Assembly: GCA_032871835.1 (NCBI GenBank)
Contig: CM065296.1
Span: forward strand, 6,768,001 to 6,832,000
Source of the DNA: Dipteronia dyeriana
Lineage: Eukaryota; Streptophyta; Magnoliopsida; Sapindales; Sapindaceae
DNA: 64,000 nt
Direction: 5' to 3'
Below the pieces are notes generated by a model. The model did no database searches. It saw nothing but the letters and a program-made list of their open reading frames with translations, and had not been told where the DNA came from. The translations under genes were made by a program, and so were the position numbers. This document shows, piece after piece, positions 32,501-44,529 of the stretch (the stretch's first letter is position 1; the number at the start of each line of letters is the position of its first letter).

Positions 32501-34770
32501 TTACAGATCCTCCCACTCGAGTCTGTCCTCGATACCATTAGATCCTGGCTTCGCAAGCCTATCGGCAAAAGAGTTCGAAGCCCTTGGATTAAAGATGAAT
32601 TTCAGACCCCCAATTTGATACAGAGTATCTCTAATGTTAAGAATAAGGTTGATGTGCTTGAAGCTTTGAAATCCTTCATTGTTGTTTGCCCATAAAATTA
32701 TCGTCGACGAGTCACTGGCGATAATGATGTTATGCCGGCAATGGAGGAGTTAGAAGTCCACAACATGCAAGCTTTGTGGATCACCATAATCTCTGCCGTG
32801 TTGGAGTCGTGGATGCCTATAGACAACGAGAATAAACACAGAATTTTCCCTTTCGTGTTCAGATGGGGCATAACAAGCGACACCATGTCATTTGAGCCAC
32901 TACCAAAAAACTTGAACCACCAGACCATCCTAAAGTTTACCGAATCAGTAGCTTTGGCAAAAGCTGTCTTCTGGCCTTTAAAAGTCAGCAAAATCTATCT
33001 TCTGACCTTTAAAAGTCAACTTGTTTCTGACTTCTCAAACGGACTAAACAATAGCACAAAATAGGATGCACCACACTCTCTTGCTTCTAGATGATAGGCA
33101 TAGGCCATTCCGACCTTCAGACTACCCCTTCAAGCTTTTATTAGGGCAACTATGAACATTCCACTATAGAAGACAAGTTTTCCATAAGTTCCACAACTAG
33201 CAATAATTCAAGAATAAATGATCAATTATTTATATGCCTGAATTACACAAAGGAAATTCAGTGTTCAAAACATATCCTATCAAGAAGCGATGAAACATGG
33301 CTCTTACCAAAATTCTGCTTTTAAGAAGGTGCTAGATAAAACTTCAACCTTAAGGAGGCAAAAACCATGCCATAACAAACCATCAGTGGTAGGCTTATCA
33401 GGAGAACAATTTTCTAGATAATTATGGAAGGAGCGAACCAAAAACTGGTTATTGGTGTTGTGCGCCCATACTAAAGAGTGATTGGTAAATCGTCTAACAA
33501 TCAGGCACCCAACAAAAGATATGAAACAATTCTAGTTAGCTAGCTCTCAATCGATTCGAAGATCAACTTCCTACATCCATCTGTGGCTGTAACACCTACC
33601 AAAATTAAGGACTTTTCCATCCACGTTCTTAGATAAAGCGGAAATCCGCTGAAGAGCATTCTTCAGTGGGATGTTATCCCAGCGGATATTGTTCCAAAGA
33701 CTTGCTCTGTCTCGCCCCACCCCCCCCCCCCCCCCCCCCCCCCTCTCGGCCACCCGATCACTACTTGTATCCCTTCGTTGAGAATTTTTGATTTTTTGTT
33801 GTATGGGTACCATAAGCAAAAAAAAGAGTTAACATCTTTGATAAAGTGAGAGGAAGTGGAGCATCTCTCTCAATTCCAAAGAATCATCTTATTGTCCAGA
33901 CCATATCTCGTGCACACAACCTTCTTCCAGAAGGAATTTTCTCGCTTGTAAATCTTCACACCCACTTAATAAGAAAACCTCTATTTTTGTCTTGGATTTG
34001 ACCAATTTCGAGACCTTTGTTCCTCTTGCTTTTGTACAACGCATCCTAATCAACCGTAAAAATTTTCTTTTTTTTCTCAATCCCATCATTCCATAAAAAA
34101 TCTCTTTGAAACCTTTCAATCCTTAGAGCTACACAACAGGGACCTTAAAGACTGACATATAATATGTAGGGATACTCGAAAGCACCGCTTTGATTAGGAC
34201 CAATCTGCCACCTTTTGATAAGAAACACCTCTTCCAAGGTGCCAAGCAGTTTCGATCTTATGAATCACCAGACTCTAAAGCGTCTTCGTTCAAGGATTTG
34301 CACTAAGGGGCAAGCCAAGGTATGTAATGGGAAGCTTATCTTCCTTACACAGGAAGACAACAACCTACCTATCCTCCGAACCACCTTTTTTTCCTACCAT
34401 GATTAAACACAACTTGTGGAAATTAATCTTTAACCTCGAGGCCATCTCGAAGTACCTTAAAGTCCTTTTTACTACCAACAAGCAATTCAAATTGGGATCA
34501 AGAAACAACATTGTATTGTTTGCAAATTGAAGGTGTGTGATGTGAATCGCGTCATAACCAAGACATGCCCCTCTCAATAAGGCCAAACCCAATGCCTTCT
34601 TAAGAACCCCATTCAATGCTTTAGAGACGATGTTAAAGATAAAAGGAGACAAACGATTCCCTTGGCGAAGCTTTAAGGCAAACTGCTTCATCATGCAGCT
34701 ATTAACAAGCACCGAAAGCATAAAAGAGGAAATGTAACAATTAATCCAATTCCACCACATATTTCTAAAG
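32501..34770 (-). pseudogene. LINE ORF2 C-terminal part: reverse transcriptase, zinc finger region, RNase H (defective)
   Basis: It resumes directly after the gypsy insertion with MGFRNMWWNWINCYISS and FALKLRQGNRLSPFIFNIV. The catalytic block reads QFANNTMLFLDP, so both Asp of the FADDT motif are Asn. Further on there are RLKINFHK, the FLWNDG-like block near 34080-34110 and the KxKxxGLxIG region. The zf-RVT part (about 33000-33700) is full of stops. The RNase H relic has the CLFSLSIGIHDSNTAEI block (about 32810-32860) and ends with NSFADRLAKPGS, with a stop at 32501. Inactive by the NN substitution alone. Confidence 0.87.
33720..33743 (+). repeat. 24-base C homopolymer (G-tract on the LINE sense strand)
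   Basis: An uninterrupted run of C inside the zf-RVT part of the LINE. It could be a sequencing or assembly artefact in length, or a G-tract able to form quadruplexes. Confidence 0.8.
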
Positions 34771-34775
34771 CCCAT
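34771..34775. repeat. left target duplication CCCAT of the gypsy element
   Basis: CCCAT at 34771-34775 is repeated at 50287-50291. One copy is needed to join the LINE reverse transcriptase. Confidence 0.9.
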
Positions 34776-35912
34776 TGTTAACCGAAAATTTACTCTAAGT
34801 GAGGAATCTCAGCTAACACCCTCATAACCACAACCTCGGTAGATCACAGTCGGGATAGGTACCTCGAGTACCGGTTTCACATGTGAAGAATATGCGAAAT
34901 GAATGAAGAAATGATGGTGAGTTAAGTAATATTCTTTCATTGAACAATGCAATGAGTACAGTGAAGTGGTGAAACATACAGTAGTATGAAACTCTCTATT
35001 TCTATCTCTCTTACTTAACTAATTGGAGGTGGCGATATCGTATCTGTTGATAAGTGGACACTTCTCTCAATGGCGATGACTAGGATTTTCCTTGACTGCA
35101 GAGTCAAGCGATAGCTCTTAAGGTTTCTGGATTCAATTTTTTCTCCCTTATTCCTTTTAGTCCATATCATCCTTATACTTATACACGGAGTTGCTAGGGT
35201 TTTTTTCTTGGTGTAAAATCCGAAGATAACTGGATTGATCTTATTTCCCCATTTGATGAGATTTTTTATTTAATGTGATTGACCCTGGAGAATAGGTTGG
35301 CTGAGGATATCTTAGCGAAAAACATGTTTGTTTCCTTTTTGAACTCTTTCATCGTGACAGTGCATACGTGGAGCATATTTATTGCTTAGGAAACTATTCA
35401 ACTTCCTTTGTTAGTGGCATGATACCTCAAGCCATCAACATGGTGGTGTGGCAAGGTACTTTAGAGTGCAAATCTGCTGGTGAGGCATCCTGAGGCACCA
35501 TCCTAGTGGGGTACCTTGAGGTACCATTCTGGTGAGGTGGCGCTTGACCGATAGAGATGATGAGGTACCTCGGGGTACTATACCGATAGCGAGGTACTTG
35601 GTCAATCTCGTTAGAGCTTTACGATCTCTTAGGAGCTTTACGGGCATTTTATTTCTACTTGAAAGGTAGGATATGTACCTTGACGAGATAACAGAAAATT
35701 ATCTAGGTACTTGGGTACCAATGGACCGTGAAGGTGCAAGAGCTTCATCTTGCTCCTACAATGATGTCGAGGTTCCTAAGTTTTGTTGGGCCTTGTACTT
35801 CTAGGTAGACCATTATGTCTAATTCCTATCCAATGCATGAAGACGTTTTCTACCAGATGCTAATTAGGTGGAAAATTTCCCTTTGGGCCCTTACCAAATT
35901 TGGCTATTAACA
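34776..35912 (-). repeat. 3' LTR (minus orientation) of the Tat gypsy element
   Basis: It starts TGTTAACCG and ends GGCTATTAACA. The LTRs share blocks such as CCACAACCTCGGTAGATC, GCAATGAGTACAGTGAAGTG and repeated GGTACCTTGAGG-like phrases. They differ by many substitutions. The polypurine tract on the minus strand is AAAGGGGTCTTT, just outside (35913-35924). Confidence 0.88.
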
Positions 35913-36277
35913 AAAGACCCCTTTGACTTGAACACCAGTGATTGATTTGGGGTTGGAGTCAGATTTCCTAGTTTGTTTGGAAAATTTTCCATTTTTGGGT
36001 GGTTACCAGAATCTGGGTAGAGATCTTTACATTAAATGCAGCGGCCACATGTTAAGCAACGTGGAGATTTCCCGTTTGAAATAGGAGAGGTTTTGGTGGT
36101 ATGCGAGTATCGAGGTAAAAATCTCGTTTCTTCGATCACGCTTCTATCACTGATTAATGTTCTATTACGCTTATTTAAACCCCGTCACTTCTTCGTTTTC
36201 TCCACACTTTCAAAACTCTCTTTCACGCTTTCAAACTTCAAAAAATCCCTAATCTTCTTCTGTTTTTCTTCACCTCT
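35913..36277 (+). promoter_or_regulatory. putative promoter and leader of the antisense gene
   Basis: TATTTAAA at 36172-36179 is followed by a pyrimidine-rich leader (CCACACTTTCAAAACTCTC and similar), as in plant core promoters. The first ATG of the antisense frame is at 36278, about 100 bases downstream. Confidence 0.45.
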
Positions 36278-39200
36278 TTGTCTTCATCAAACCAATTTTC
36301 TACTATTACCATGTCTCATTCCAACCACGACAGCGTAGACCGTCTCGTTGAAAGCAACTATTCGACTCTTGCTCATGGAAAAAGAGCTCGGAAAGAGGAT
36401 AACAGTGTGAATGATGTCCCTCAATTACAATGTCGTCGCTCTAATCGGAACCTCGACATAAGGTCTGATTTTTTTAAAAACCCAGATGCCCCGCTCGAGA
36501 TAGTCGAAGGAGATTCTGAAGGGAAATCAGGCAAGGTCGAAGTTGTAGGAGGTCGGGTCATGGCTGCCACTATCGCAACAGGAGGGGTACTCGCCTTCCT
36601 GTATGATTTTAGGATCATCCCTAATTCTACCGCTGTAGTCGAGTCTATTAATCGTCTAAGGGAAATGTTATTGGCAAATCCTAGATTACGTGACACATCA
36701 GCAAAGGACAAGGGTCGGGGGTGCCACATCACTGGAAGGCGATTAGAATAAGTCAGCCTAAATAGGTCAGAGAAGACCCGACCGATCTCTCAAACCAAGA
36801 TAACGTAAATGGTTGGGTTTGAAGATCCGATCGGGTTATCAAGATGGTCGGGGTAAAGGTCGGGATCAGGTAAAATCACCGATTGGGGAAAATAAGAATG
36901 TGCGGGAATAATAGGAAATTGGACGCGTGACACGTGGATAACACTTAGATTTGATGGATTCACGACTCAAATACACAGAAAAAGAGTCTGATTCGAACAA
37001 GGCGTCTAGAAGCACACTTTGATAAGGAAACAAACTTCCTCATAGATATTAGAGTCCAGATTAGGTAAGAGATCTAAGTACAATTAAAATATAATCAACT
37101 CAAAATAGGAAAGAAGAAGAGCAAGACTCTAATATGTCAGAGTTTCGTTAAATAACAAAAACTTTCCTTACTTGTACATATAATTAGGGTTCCGTTCATG
37201 TATAATCAGACCCTAATAGTACATATAAAGGGGTTAACACAAATTGACTAGCGAGAGCGTAAGAGAGATCGAGTGTGTAATCGCCTTTAACATAGTGACT
37301 TTTTCCTGACGTTTCCCCACATTGAGGGTTTTACAACGTTAAATTTTACATCTTATTTATTTATCGTTCACTTTGATCTATAATCAGTTATTATTCTGCA
37401 TTAATTGTGTGATGGGAGGTTGATCCAGAAATCATCGTCAACATGAAAAATTTAGAATTCCTAATAGCATCACCATCACGGTCCCACATAAGAATTGCAA
37501 TGTGTTCACCCATCTACTCGGCGTGTTTCCTATCCACATCGTCGCCTTCGAGAGCGGGGTTAGGTTGCCTCCCCATCTCTCTCTCCGCAGGGCCCTTCAC
37601 GCCCTACAGCTCGCCTCTCTTCAACTGACGCCCAGGTTTTGGTGGTACCTGGTGTTGTGGAAGGAGAAATACAAGAATGATGGTATTGACAGGTAACCGG
37701 GGCCGGACGAGTTGGGGATTTTTTCCAGGTTACTGCCAATTCCCTTGGTTCGAGGGGGCCACTTTATCTTCGAGTAAAAAACAACCTAAACTTCATAGTC
37801 CTTGGTGCCACCAAGAAAGATAATCCTTGGAAGGAAGAATGGGTTGTGATAATTGAATAATGGGGGAGCTCGGTCTTTATCGGAGGTACTAAATAGCAGG
37901 TTCCCGCCTGGTTCAATTGTAAACCAACTTGGGGGAAAGTGTCCCTCGCCGCTGAATCTAGGGCAAATTTGAAGGTGATCGTTCAGTGAAACATTATCAA
38001 TTTGAAGTATCTTACCTCGGATGCTTACGATCCCAGTTGGGTGAACAGGTACCTGTGTATCTCTGCTGCTTCCCCATCTATTTTGGATCTTTATGCTTCT
38101 GTTGACTCGAATCTCCTGCTTGCCACTTGCTTATTCTAATTCTTTATTGATTTATGCAGTTTCAGCTGTTCCCCTACCGGCTCAGCGGGAGCCTGGTCCA
38201 CTTGATAGCCAGACCCTTCTAAGGTCTCATTCTCCCCATGGTCCTCCTATCGCTCAAATTGCTAGGTCTCCCTCTCATCTTGTCGCAGCGAGGGATGGTA
38301 GGCGCACTCCTGTTAGGATTCTCAGGGCACCTCTCACCTCTAAACCCACGTCTCAGGTGGTTGTATTCGTATTTCGGTTGACCAGGGAGAGGGGTCAAGG
38401 TTTTACTGCTTCTGCTGTCACTATTATTGTTGTTTCTTCAACTGCTGTTGTTAGAATTACTGCGGTCACCTCTACTTCTGCTGCTGTTGCTACCATTCCA
38501 CACCCCTGTTTACTTCAGTACCTCCCCGAGCAGCGGGGGGTCTTGAGACCTCTGATGCCACCTTTTCTGTGACTTCCCGAGAGAATACTAGATCCTGATC
38601 GAGGATTACTGGTCAAAATGAGGTCTTTGATCAGTTCATCCTTTCTTTCCCTGGTGGGGGTTTAACTTCAATGACCTTGTTGCCTTCTGAGATTTTACTC
38701 ACTAAGGGTTTTGCCTTTATTGCTGAGGTAAGCAGGAATCACACCTTGAATCATCATCGTCCTGCTATATACATAACTAATACGTTTGTGGTAGTTAACT
38801 TTGTTGTTGCGAATTGTAGACTTTCAGTATAACGTAATGGTGATCCATCAAATGGCTTTACTGATGAATCGTGCTGAAGAGGCTGAATCTGATGCTGAGG
38901 TAGCGAGAGGGTAACTTGCTTAAACTTAGGGTGTGGTACGGGCATTGAACCTCAACTTGAACGCGATCGCGAACACGTTGAAGGATACTTGCTGTAAATT
39001 GGAGAGGTTGAAATGTGCCCTTGATTAGGAAACTCTCAGGTCAGAGTGGTTACTATAGAGAGGAACTCCTGGAGGAAGAAAGATGGAAAAGAATCTAAAT
39101 CTATGCACCCAGATGGCCGGTTTGAAGGTAGAAGTCGACTCATCATTTGGTGATGGTTATTTTTATGTGGAATTCTAGACGGCCCAGGCTCTACCTCTTC

Positions 39201-39610
39201 TCTTCGATCTATCCATCATCGTGGGTTGGAACCAAGAGGAAATCCTAGCAAGGGCAAAAAAAATGTCTACCCGAACTGGTGACGGGGTAGGCCCTTTTAG
39301 AACTGATGGTGCTAATGAAGACATAAATGACAACGATCCATAGCCTGGTATTACGAAGATCTCGTTGACTTTCAAGGAGGTAGAAGAAGACATGCATGTT
39401 GTTAAGAGAACTGTGGAAGACTAGTCTGCCTTTAAGGAGGTGGTAGAAAGCCAAACTGGTATGGCTCAAAAGGAGGGAGCACCTGAGGCAATGCTAGCGG
39501 AGGAACAGGTTAGGGTGGGGGTCACCACGGCTTCCCCGACTGAGCCTGTCCCTCCCAAGACCCTAGCCAAGGTTATGCAAGTCCTAACTGAAAAGCAATC
39601 TGGTGGGTAG
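36278..39610 (+). pseudogene. antisense gene of the Tat element (aORF) with Transposase_28-like domain, spliced, decayed
   Basis: Plus strand, opposite to gag-pol. The N-terminal part is open (36278-36665): an acidic, Ser/Arg-rich stretch with RLVESNYSTLAHGKRARK, then AFLYDFRIIPNS. After the solo LTR the frame resumes (37449) with FRIPNSITITVP, then FESGVRLPPHLSLRRALHAL and QLTPRFWWYLVLW. This is the pattern of Pfam Transposase_28 (putative gypsy-type transposon domain). Further decayed coding continues (DNPWKEEWVVI and VSLAAESRANL). Introns with GT-AG ends on the plus strand are at 38049-38159 and 38728-38819. The last part has coiled-coil-like, Glu-rich text (KEVVESQTGMAQKEG) and a TAG at 39608. 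Function unknown. Extra ORFs in Tat elements have been described; this is from memory. Confidence 0.7.
36666..37443. mobile_element. solo LTR (778 bp) inside the antisense gene
   Basis: It starts TGTTATTGG and ends CATCGTCAACA, with flanks GGAAA (36661-36665) and TGAAA (37444-37448), one mismatch. Removing 783 bases (LTR plus one flank) keeps the frame of the antisense gene across the site. This supports both boundaries and the reality of the host frame. Confidence 0.85.
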
Positions 39611-40989
39611 CCCCCGAATGATGAAGCTGCCGGAGGAGGACACTAGGAGGATCATGATGCTTGACCTTACTACTGGATGCTTGCTTTTGTTGCCTGGAAA
39701 AAGGGGTGGGCACCCTGCTTGATCATGACCAGTTGGTTAACATCTACTTTTTTTTTTTAAGTTGCCCAGAAATAAGGAATGGGCTCTCTGCTTGATTTCT
39801 TGTAGCCCGACTAAGGGGATAGGCTTCCTCTTTTAGCATTAATGGAAAATATTTTTCTCTTCCTTATATCTGTACTTAGTTTACTTCGGTCTTGGTCGAG
39901 TGCATCTCGCTTTATTCCTGCTTCTGAAAACAATCCCTGACTTAACTAGACCTGGTAAGAGAAACTTGAAAACTGTTAAGTATAGTAAACCAAGTAGAGT
40001 AGGTTGTGAGCTTTGGCGGTGAACCCTCAACCCGAAACTTGTTCTCGCTAGCTCTGGCATACATGACTCATGCCCATGTGATGTGTAGGATTTATGCAAG
40101 GTCTCTGGTATTATTCATACCGCTTTTAGACCCCGATTCTAGAGAGAATACCTGTAGGAAATGTGTGCTTATCAGGGGTCTTTCCCAGATCTGATTCCCC
40201 ATAACATTGCCGGTACATCGATCGATGTACTCGTTGCTTTTTTGTCAAGTCCCCAATACATACATGTGCAATTAAAACCTGAAAACATAAAAACCTCAAA
40301 ATATACATGGAGAATGGACTATAATGACAAATGGCTAGCATCTGGTAACCGAGATACTTAGCCAAGCTGATCATGGAGGGATCTTTTTTAGGGTTAGTTA
40401 ACCTCTTTGGGATAACTGAGGTACCACTCATCCATTCAATTAGAATTTAGTACTTGATCGAATTGGCAGTTGTGTTGATTTAATCCAGGTACCTTTGTCC
40501 CTGTATTAGGGAGGTACCATGTTACCGTGACCTCGATTTATCAGGAAACTGTGTACTTACGCTTAGGTCCTTTTTAGAGGTGATAGCCCGACCAAGGTAT
40601 TAGGGGTTCCAGTTGGTACTCTTGGTCTTGTGATCTGGTTGGTAACTATGCTCTTACGCTTGGACCCTTCCCGGGGTGGGGGGTCGCTCTACCAGGGGCA
40701 TCAAGAATCCTATCTAGCTATCCTGGTCTCCAGATCTGGTTGACAACTATGCTCTTATACTCAGACCCTTCTTGGCGGGGGTAAATACCCGGCTAAGGCA
40801 TCAAGAATACTATCTAACGATCGTGGCGAAATTCCTCTTGGAAAAAAAGAAAACACAACTAGTGATAGAAAGCAATCCTGGCGAAATTCCTTTTGGCGAA
40901 AAAGAAAACACAACTGGAGATGAAGAAACTAACAGGAGATTTTAATGATGATCAAACTAAAAGTACAGAACTTTTTTAGGACTACTAAT
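39611..40989. repeat. spacer between antisense gene and integrase, with imperfect tandem repeats
   Basis: A unit of about 100 bp recurs at about 40540, 40637 and 40736 (TAACTATGCTCTTACGCTTG, GACCCTTC, AAGGCATCAAGAAT). A shorter 58-bp unit (GCGAAATTCCTCTTGG, AAAGAAAACACAACT) occurs twice at 40825 and 40883. No gene. Confidence 0.65.
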
Positions 40990-43900
40990 GCCAATATCTA
41001 GGTAGGGCCAATCTGCTCAGAGCCCTTTTCCTAAGGGTAAAACTTTTCAAATGATTAGTGTTCTATGTATGGTCGATTGGCCGTCCATCCAAGTCTTCGA
41101 GCTTATAGGCCCCGCTCCGAACCACTACCTTTATCAAGTAAGAGCCTTCCCAATTTGGTCCTAGCACCCCATCTGTTGTGACCCTGGTTTCTGAGTCACC
41201 TTATAGAGTACTAAGTATAAGGAAAATTGCACAATAGAAGTGTGAAAATTAAAAATTAGTATAAATAAAAATTTTCCCTTTTTAACAACAAGAACCTTAA
41301 CCCTTGATTAATTGATGTATATACAAAGTATCGTACATTTTTCTCATGACGATTGAACTAGCGCAGATTAAAATCCGTAAGATCTTCCAATCCAATCACG
41401 AATGTGAATAACCTAGGAGTGTGAGCCCCCTTTCTTTAAATTGTATACCTGAGGATGGAAACAAACAAAATCTTTTACATTGTTAGTCACAATAATCCTC
41501 CAAGAGAAAATCCAAGAACGTCCGGTCACTTGTGAATTATCAATCTACTTGATTGAAACTCGCGTGAACCAAATTTGATTTTATACACAAAACCCTTTTG
41601 ATGTAAAGGATACTAGTGTACTATCAAAAACAAAAACGTTCCTTTTTTTGTCTCTTCTTGGCCGAATTCACACCCTATAGTTAGATGAAGTGTTTTTTTT
41701 AACTATAAAAGCAAAAAAAAAAAAAAAACTTCTTTCAAGACTCCACCTATGACTTGGCCAAATTTTTAAAGCTTAAAAAATCCTCTTTAGGAGAGGATTT
41801 ACTTTGTAGGCAAGAATCCTATTCTTAGGTGGATTTACTTAGTGACCAAGAATCATTTTCCAAAAAGAATTCTTTACTACACTAAGGCTCCTAATCCAAC
41901 GCATTAGTGTATTTGTAACCATATTAAAGATTTCTTAATTTGATTATATAAATAATTCATTTTATTTATATACTTATCAAATATAATCTTTAACATTAAT
42001 TATACTACCAACAATAGTATAATATCAGGAGACCTTCTCCTACTAGAAAAAATATTTTGATTTTTAATTAATAATTAATTAATTACCAATTTAATTAATT
42101 TCCATTTAATTAAATAATAAAATAAAAAATAATATATTTAGGCTTTTATATACTAGCCTTGCCGTCCATGACAATATATAGGCATATATATTATTTTTCT
42201 TATTTTATTAAATCCATTGGACTTTTATAAAAAGTCCACATGTGAACTAGACTCATTCTTACAAAAAGAAACAAGTCCACATGCCTTAATACAATTGTAG
42301 ATGAACCCCTAAATTGGTCCGGTAGAATATATCAAGTGATCCATACAAGTTCGTGTGGATTGAAGATCTTGGCGGGCTATCTAAATTTAAGCTCCAATAG
42401 ACACAACCCAGTCACAATCAACAAACTATTCACTTAGGTCCGATCTATTAATTTTCTTTCATTCCACTAAAGAACTAAAATTGAACTCTTAAATAAAGAT
42501 AGAATAAGTTAATATTTCTCATTCATACCCTAGACAATCTTATTAGAGAAAGTGTATCCTCGTGAAGAATATCAGTAATCGTCAAGAGCTCATAGACCAC
42601 TTATAGCTCTCTAAATTACCATATTTACTCTTATGACCACATTTTGAACTTGGATATTTTGACTTGTCCAAAAGCCATGTTTCAATAGACATTATTGAAA
42701 ACTTAACGTTAAGATTTAATATCCAATACCTCAAAACATCCATATGATGATATTCTACTATCATTTAATAAATGGAGCCACGATGTCCATATCTATAAAT
42801 AAAGTCCTCTATCGATTAACAAATGAATACCACCAAACTATCGAGGATAGACTATGCTATATAATCTTACTTATTGATAACTCAAGTGATAAAACTTGCA
42901 ACCATAAGTCCATCATTTATCTCATGATTGAGATAAGACTCTCCGATTGTCTTCAAGTGAAAACTTTTATCCACTGACGGTTGTGGATAAATAGATTCAC
43001 TGTGATTCTATTCAACGCACCCAGTGCACTAGATTCTTTTTCCCAAAAACACCACACTTTGATGATTTTAGACTCATCATAACACATTTGATCCCACTCA
43101 AATGCTAGCAAAAGAATCTACAACTCTGACAAGATAAATGCGTACAACCTTTATCTTAAGTTATGAATATTATTCAAGACTAACTAAAGAATTGTGTCTA
43201 CCTCATACATATCTAGATGTATGAACAATTCTTCTTTTCTCATAGTCTTTTGACAATATGATTATTTACTTTTGACAATTATAATAATTAAAATAATTAA
43301 AATATAAATGCTATAAGATTTATTAAACTAGAAATCACTTTATTAATATGAAAAGATTGTCCAATACATTATTATACTCTTGCTGTCGAGCATAATCCCA
43401 ACACTAAGTCCCCTTCTTTGAAATTTTGGGTCTTCAACTTTTTGTTAAAGTACCTCGCAATCTGGATTTGGTAATCTATTACCCTTTCTATCGCTCTGTC
43501 TTACTTTTCCTTCAGGAGGTCCTGTTTGGCCTGAGCTTAGCCTCATTATTTTCTGGCTCGAAGTTCTGAATCTGGAATGAGGTAAGTTTATGCTTAATAG
43601 GTAGGACCATCTCTACACCAAATGCTAAGGAGTAAGACACTTCCCCAGTCGTGGTTCTTTTGGTGGTCTGGTAGGCCCAAAGTACCTCAGGCAATTCTTC
43701 TACCCACTTGCCCTTTTTCTGTTAGAGTTTCTTTTTCAAGAGCTTCTTAATTATATTATTGGTAGCCTCCACTAGGCCATTGGTTTGGGGGTGGGCTACC
43801 GAGGCAAAGCGAAGGTCGATTCCCAAGTCTTCATAGAAATCTATGAATCGAGCATTATCAAACTGCTTACCGAGGTCTGCGATGATGATGATTGGGGTAC

Positions 43901-44400
43901 TGAACCTTCACACCACAGTAATCTTGATAAACCTAGTGGTGTTTTCTTTCTGATTTGGAAAAGTGGTTCTGTTTCCACCCACCGTGTGAAGTAGTCAATC
44001 GTAACAATAGCGTGCTTAGCTTGACCTAGAGCGGTAGGGAGAAGCTTGATCAAATCAATTCCCCCCGATAGCGAAGGGGTATGGTGAGCTGATTAAAAAT
44101 AGGTGTTTCGGAGGTAGATGGTTCAAGATCGAGGTTCATTGGCAGGGTCCACATGACTATACAAATGCTCTTGCATCTTGGTGTATGGTCGGCCGACAGT
44201 AACCCATACGGAGCACCTGGTATGCCAATGCTTATACTCCGGTATGGTTCTCGCATTCACTTGATTGGACTTCTTTCACTGCCCAACCAGCATCGTCCAG
44301 ATGCAAGCATAAGAGTAGGGGGAGGGACTTTCCCCTATAGTAGAGATACTTGTCACTTAGGCATTATCAGATTGAAGTCCTTTTAAGCTTTCGAGCTTGC
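40990..44400 (-). pseudogene. integrase of the Tat gypsy element, split by an LTR (defective)
   Basis: Minus strand. The core has LPTALGQAKHAIVTIDYFTRWVE (about 43975-44045), an ADLGKQFDN block for the second Asp, and TNGLVEATNN for the Glu. PEVLWAYQTTKRTTTG and SYSLAFGVEMVLP (about 43600-43690) follow. The C-terminal part starts NFKEGDLV and is cut at 43403. It continues at 41173 with GVLGPNWEGSYLI and LEDLDGRPI. Roughly ten residues expected between the two parts are missing. Several stops. Confidence 0.8.
41174..43403 (-). mobile_element. 2.2-kb LTR inserted in the integrase, no target duplication
   Basis: On the minus strand it starts TGTTGGGATTATGCTCGACA and ends GGTCACAACA (TGTTG...CAACA ends). 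The flanks CCATC and CTAAG do not match. No coding frame. Likely a solo LTR formed by recombination that also removed a few flanking bases. Confidence 0.65.
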
Positions 44401-44529
44401 TCCGGATCCTCTGGAAGCTTTCCCTCATGGAGATAGGTGGTTATTGGGTCTATCCAATAAGAAAGACTATCAATCGGGCTGACCTATTTGCCTGGTGTTA
44501 TGCTGGATTAAGAGATAACATGAAAAGGT

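Noticed and set aside
36421..36732. Minus-strand open frame opposite the antisense gene
   Set aside because: Shadow of the plus-strand frame; no family motif.
40540..40940. Tandem repeats considered as a CRISPR-like array
   Set aside because: Units are long and imperfect with no spacers, and this is plant DNA.
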